The notes under the pieces: model-generated | Told to the model about the DNA's origin: nothing | What the model saw: the letters and a program-made list of their open reading frames with translations, nothing else | Database searches by the model: none | Made by a program: the position numbers and the translations under genes | From: Prochlorococcus marinus str. MIT 9215 | Lineage (GTDB): Bacteria > Cyanobacteriota > Cyanobacteriia > PCC-6307 > Cyanobiaceae | Direction of reading: 5' to 3' | Assembly: GCA_949486985.1 (NCBI GenBank) | Contig: CATBLW010000185.1 | Span: 1 to 17,166, forward strand | Length of the DNA stretch: 17,166 bases | Part shown: positions 14,475 through 17,166 of the stretch, piece after piece | Layout of the letters: each line of letters opens with the position of its first letter | Numbering within the stretch: position 1 is the stretch's first letter

Positions 14475-16184
14475 TCAAAGCAACAAATAACGCTGGGCTA
14501 AGGGCAAAACCTCTGCAGGCTCACAAGTGAGCAGTTCTCCGTCGGCGAAGACTTCATACGTCTGTGGATCAACTTCGATGTTGGGTAAGGCGTTATTGCA
14601 TTGCATCGCTGCTTTGCCGACGCTGCGTGTTTCTTGCACAGGCATGCACAATCTCTCTAAGCCGAGCTTGCTTTGAATATCGTCGTCCATGGCCGCTTGG
14701 CTCACGAATGTGAGACAACTTGGCGCTAGTGCTTTGCCGAAACTGGCGAACATGGGTCGACCGTGCACCGGCCCTGGAGTTGGAATTGATGCATTGGCAT
14801 CACCCATCTGGGCCCAGGCGATGGAGCCTGCTTTAACGATCAATTCTGGCTTCACCCCAAAGAAACCTGGTTTCCAGAGCACTAAATCAGCGAGTTTTCC
14901 GCATTCGATTGAGCCCACCTGCTTGCTGATTCCATGGGCGATCGCGGGATTGATCGTCACTTTGGCGATATAGCGTTTGAGGCGGTTGTTGTCGTTGCGG
15001 TTGGAGTCCTCTGGCAAGCAACCCCGTTGCACCTTCATCTTGTGAGCGGTCTGGAATGTTCGCGTGATCACCTCGCCGACTCGGCCCATGGCTTGGGAAT
15101 CGCTGGCGATGATGCTGAAGGCTCCGAGGTCGTGGAGAATGTCTTCTGCGGCAATGGTTTCGCGGCGAATTCGCGATTCTGCGAAGGCAACATCCTCGGG
15201 GATTTTGGGATCGAGGTGATGACACACCATCAGCATGTCGAGGTGTTCCTCGAGGGTGTTGCGTGTGTAAGGCCTGGTTGGGTTGGTGCTGCTTGGCAGC
15301 ACGTTGGCTTCGCCGCAGATTTTGATGATGTCTGGAGCATGGCCACCACCAGCTCCTTCAGTGTGAAAGGTGTGGATCGTGCGCCCTTTAATGGCGGCGA
15401 TTGTGTCTTCCACAAACCCTGCTTCGTTGAGGGTGTCGGTGTGAATGCACACCTGCACATCCATTTGGTCGGCGACTGAAAGACAGCAGTCAATAGCTGC
15501 TGGGGTGGTGCCCCAGTCTTCGTGGAGTTTGAGCCCGCAAGCTCCTGCTCGCACTTGTTCCTCAAGGGCTTCAGGCGTACTGGCGTTGCCTTTGCCGAAG
15601 AAGCCAAGATTCATTGGCAAGCCCTCGGCTGCTTGCAGCATGCGGCTGATGTGAAAGGCTCCAGGCGTGCATGTGGTGGCGTTGGTTCCAGTGGCTGGAC
15701 CAGTGCCGCCACCAAGCATGGTGGTAACGCCGCTAGCTAGTGCCGTTTCGATTTGTTGGGGACAGATGAAATGGATATGGCTGTCGATTGCTCCTGCCGT
15801 AACGATCTGGCCTTCGCCGGCGATGGCTTCGGTGCTAGGGCCGATCACAATCGTGACCCCTTCCTGGGTATCTGGGTTGCCGGCTTTGCCGATGCCAACA
15901 ATGCGTCCATCGCGGATACCGATGTCGGCTTTGACGATGCCCCACCAGTCGAGGATGAGGGCATTGGTGATCACGGTGTCCACAGCACCGCTCGCCCTTG
16001 ATTGCTGAGATTGCCCCATGCCATCGCGGATCACCTTGCCACCGCCAAACTTCACTTCATCGCCATAGACGGTGAAGTCTTTTTCCACTTCAAGGATGAG
16101 CTCGGTATCGGCTAGACGAACTCGGTCTCCAGTGGTGGGGCCATAGGTCTCGGCGTAGCTCTGTCGGGAAATCCGGAAGGGCAT
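14475..16184 (-). CDS. ureC: Urease alpha subunit
   Basis: Catalytic nickel subunit that hydrolyses urea to ammonia and carbamate. It is 569 residues, full length. Nickel ligands and active-site residues are present: H136 and H138 (SHIHF), the carbamylated K219 (GLKLHEDWG), H248 (IHTDTLNEAG), H274 (TFHTEGAGGGHAPDI), catalytic H322 (VCHHLD) and D362 (IASDSQAMGR). It starts 6 nt after the ureB stop, at the end of the ureDABC operon. Confidence 0.98.
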   Translation of the reverse strand: MPFRISRQSYAETYGPTTGDRVRLADTELILEVEKDFTVYGDEVKFGGGKVIRDGMGQSQQSRASGAVDTVITNALILDWWGIVKADIGIRDGRIVGIGKAGNPDTQEGVTIVIGPSTEAIAGEGQIVTAGAIDSHIHFICPQQIETALASGVTTMLGGGTGPATGTNATTCTPGAFHISRMLQAAEGLPMNLGFFGKGNASTPEALEEQVRAGACGLKLHEDWGTTPAAIDCCLSVADQMDVQVCIHTDTLNEAGFVEDTIAAIKGRTIHTFHTEGAGGGHAPDIIKICGEANVLPSSTNPTRPYTRNTLEEHLDMLMVCHHLDPKIPEDVAFAESRIRRETIAAEDILHDLGAFSIIASDSQAMGRVGEVITRTFQTAHKMKVQRGCLPEDSNRNDNNRLKRYIAKVTINPAIAHGISKQVGSIECGKLADLVLWKPGFFGVKPELIVKAGSIAWAQMGDANASIPTPGPVHGRPMFASFGKALAPSCLTFVSQAAMDDDIQSKLGLERLCMPVQETRSVGKAAMQCNNALPNIEVDPQTYEVFADGELLTCEPAEVLPLAQRYLLL

Positions 16185-16190
16185 GGGGAA

Positions 16191-16508
16191 TTAGTCGAGG
16201 GGACCGTTAATGCGACCGTTGAAGCCAAAAACGCGCCGACGACCAGCGAATGGCACGAGTGTGACTTCGCGGCTATCACCGGGTTCGAAGCGGATGGCAG
16301 TGCCTGCAGGGATGTCGAGACGCTTGCCATGGGCCGCCTCCCGATCGAACTGCAGAGCTGCGTTGGCTTCTTGGAAATGGAAGTGGGACCCCACTTGAAC
16401 TGGGCGGTCACCGCTGTTGGCGACTAGCAAGTTGGTTGTTTCGCGGCCAGCGTTGAGTTCAAGCTCGCCGGGTTCTGGGATCAGTTCGCCTGGGATGAGT
16501 GGAGTCAT
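16191..16508 (-). CDS. ureB: Urease beta subunit
   Basis: Structural subunit of urease. It is 105 residues from ATG 16508 (MTPLIPGELIPEPGELELN), the usual length; the frame extends to 16589 inside ureA, but that part is not UreB-like. The signatures VGSHFHFQEANAALQFDR and IPAGTAIRFEPGD are conserved. The start is 10 nt after the ureA stop. Confidence 0.97.
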   Translation of the reverse strand: MTPLIPGELIPEPGELELNAGRETTNLLVANSGDRPVQVGSHFHFQEANAALQFDREAAHGKRLDIPAGTAIRFEPGDSREVTLVPFAGRRRVFGFNGRINGPLD

Positions 16509-16518
16509 GGCAACAGCT

Positions 16519-16821
16519 TCAGCGAATCGGGTCATGCAAGGTGACGAGCTTCGTGCCATCCGGGAAGACAGCTTCGATTTGCACGTCATGGATCAATTCA
16601 GGAACGCCTTCCATGACTTGATCGCGATTGAGCCAGGTGGTGCCTTCGATCATCAGTTCGGCAACAGTTTTGCCATCGCGTGCACCTTCAAGCACCAAAA
16701 AACTCAACCAGGCCACAGCTTCGGGATGGTTGAGCTTCACCCCCCTTTGCAGTCGTCGTTCCGCTAGCAATGCTGCTGTGACGACGAGAAGCTTGTCTTT
16801 TTCTTGAGGGCTGAGATTCAT
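16519..16821 (-). CDS. ureA: Urease gamma subunit
   Basis: Structural subunit of urease. It is 100 residues, full length. It begins MNLSPQEKDKLLVVTAALLA and contains RGVKLNHPEAVAWLSFLVLEGARDG-type sequence and the conserved end VTLHDPIR. It begins 18 nt after the ureD stop and is followed by ureB. Confidence 0.97.
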   Translation of the reverse strand: MNLSPQEKDKLLVVTAALLAERRLQRGVKLNHPEAVAWLSFLVLEGARDGKTVAELMIEGTTWLNRDQVMEGVPELIHDVQIEAVFPDGTKLVTLHDPIR

Positions 16822-16839
16822 GACGGCCCGCTGCTTTGT

Positions 16840-17166
16840 TCAGTGTGCCGAAGTCTTGGCGATAGAAATGTTCTCTATGGACGTTTTGTGCTGGAAAGGG
16901 CTTTCCTGTAAGGGCCAGACTCTCGGAATTTGCGGTCGATCCAGGCCCCGGATTGCACGGGTTTGCGCCCAGATGCGACTGAACCAATATCGGGCTGCTT
17001 GACTTGAGGGGCCGCTATATCGGGCGATGAGTCCTTGCGTTAGAGCGCCGCAGGCCATGTTGCCTTCGAGGCCAGCGCGTTCATCACGGCATTGGTTGAG
17101 AAGTTCTGTGAGCGTGGACGCTGGGACTGGCTGGGCAGCAATCCAAACGAGGGATCCAAATACAGG
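16840..17166 (-). CDS. ureD: Urease accessory protein UreD (5' end outside window)
   Basis: Chaperone that, with UreF and UreG, helps deliver nickel to the apo-urease. The frame is open to the right edge, so only the C-terminal 108 residues are here. NMACGALTQGLIARYSG followed by ARYWFSRIWAQTR and PRVWP near the end is the typical UreD C-terminus. Position directly before ureA is the usual cyanobacterial order. Confidence 0.88.
   Translation of the reverse strand, partial: PVFGSLVWIAAQPVPASTLTELLNQCRDERAGLEGNMACGALTQGLIARYSGPSSQAARYWFSRIWAQTRAIRGLDRPQIPRVWPLQESPFQHKTSIENISIAKTSAH

Noticed and set aside
14934..15479. 181-residue plus-strand frame antisense to ureC
   Set aside because: Lies wholly inside urease alpha, whose active-site motifs are intact; the antisense peptide has no recognisable domain.
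1..17166. Mobile elements, CRISPR arrays, tRNA or rRNA genes
   Set aside because: No transposase or integrase frame, no regular repeat-spacer pattern, and no tRNA- or rRNA-like sequence was found on reading the window.

Overview
The window is chromosomal DNA of a marine picocyanobacterium (Synechococcus/Cyanobium or a low-light Prochlorococcus). The call rests on ferredoxin-type nitrite and nitrate reductases (NirA, NarB), the cyanobacterial nitrate-reductase accessory protein NarM, an MFS-type nitrate transporter (NrtP) rather than the ABC type, and a linked urease operon. Base composition looks close to half G+C by eye (not computed). That would fit a lower-GC Synechococcus clade or an MIT9313-like Prochlorococcus; the sequence alone does not let me choose.

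Layout. (1) 1-2588, minus strand: nirA, then an unlisted 47-residue microprotein gene, then focA (formate/nitrite-channel family, cut by the left edge). (2) 2589-4561, plus strand: a long leader, a divergent SirB/CbiX-like gene, and cobA. These two would make siroheme, the cofactor of NirA. (3) 4564-7607: molybdenum-cofactor genes moaB (minus), moaD-moaE (plus), moeA and moaC (minus). (4) 7655-8701: two small single-helix membrane proteins (minus) divergent from narM (plus). (5) 8718-12517, minus strand: nrtP followed by narB. (6) 12518-14439: a divergent regulatory region with a perfect GTA-N8-TAC NtcA-type box, then mobA-moaA (plus). (7) 14475-17166, minus strand: ureD (partial), ureA, ureB, ureC.

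Together the genes form a nearly self-contained nitrate/nitrite module. NrtP imports nitrate or nitrite, NarB (Mo-bisMGD) reduces nitrate to nitrite, and NirA (siroheme) reduces nitrite to ammonium. FocA probably moves nitrite, and the cofactor genes sit between the enzymes. Urease adds a second route to ammonium. Gene packing is tight: three convergent pairs are separated by only 2-16 bp, and moaA and ureC by 35 bp.

The most interesting unlisted element is the 47-residue gene at 908-765 between nirA and focA. It holds two copies of an aromatic R-D-F-F-S-R motif, and a related D-P-F-S-R-F-M-N-W motif lies in the C-terminal tail of the neighbouring NirA. Second is a 63-codon membrane-protein reading frame at 8096-7905 that reads as coding but has no ordinary start codon.
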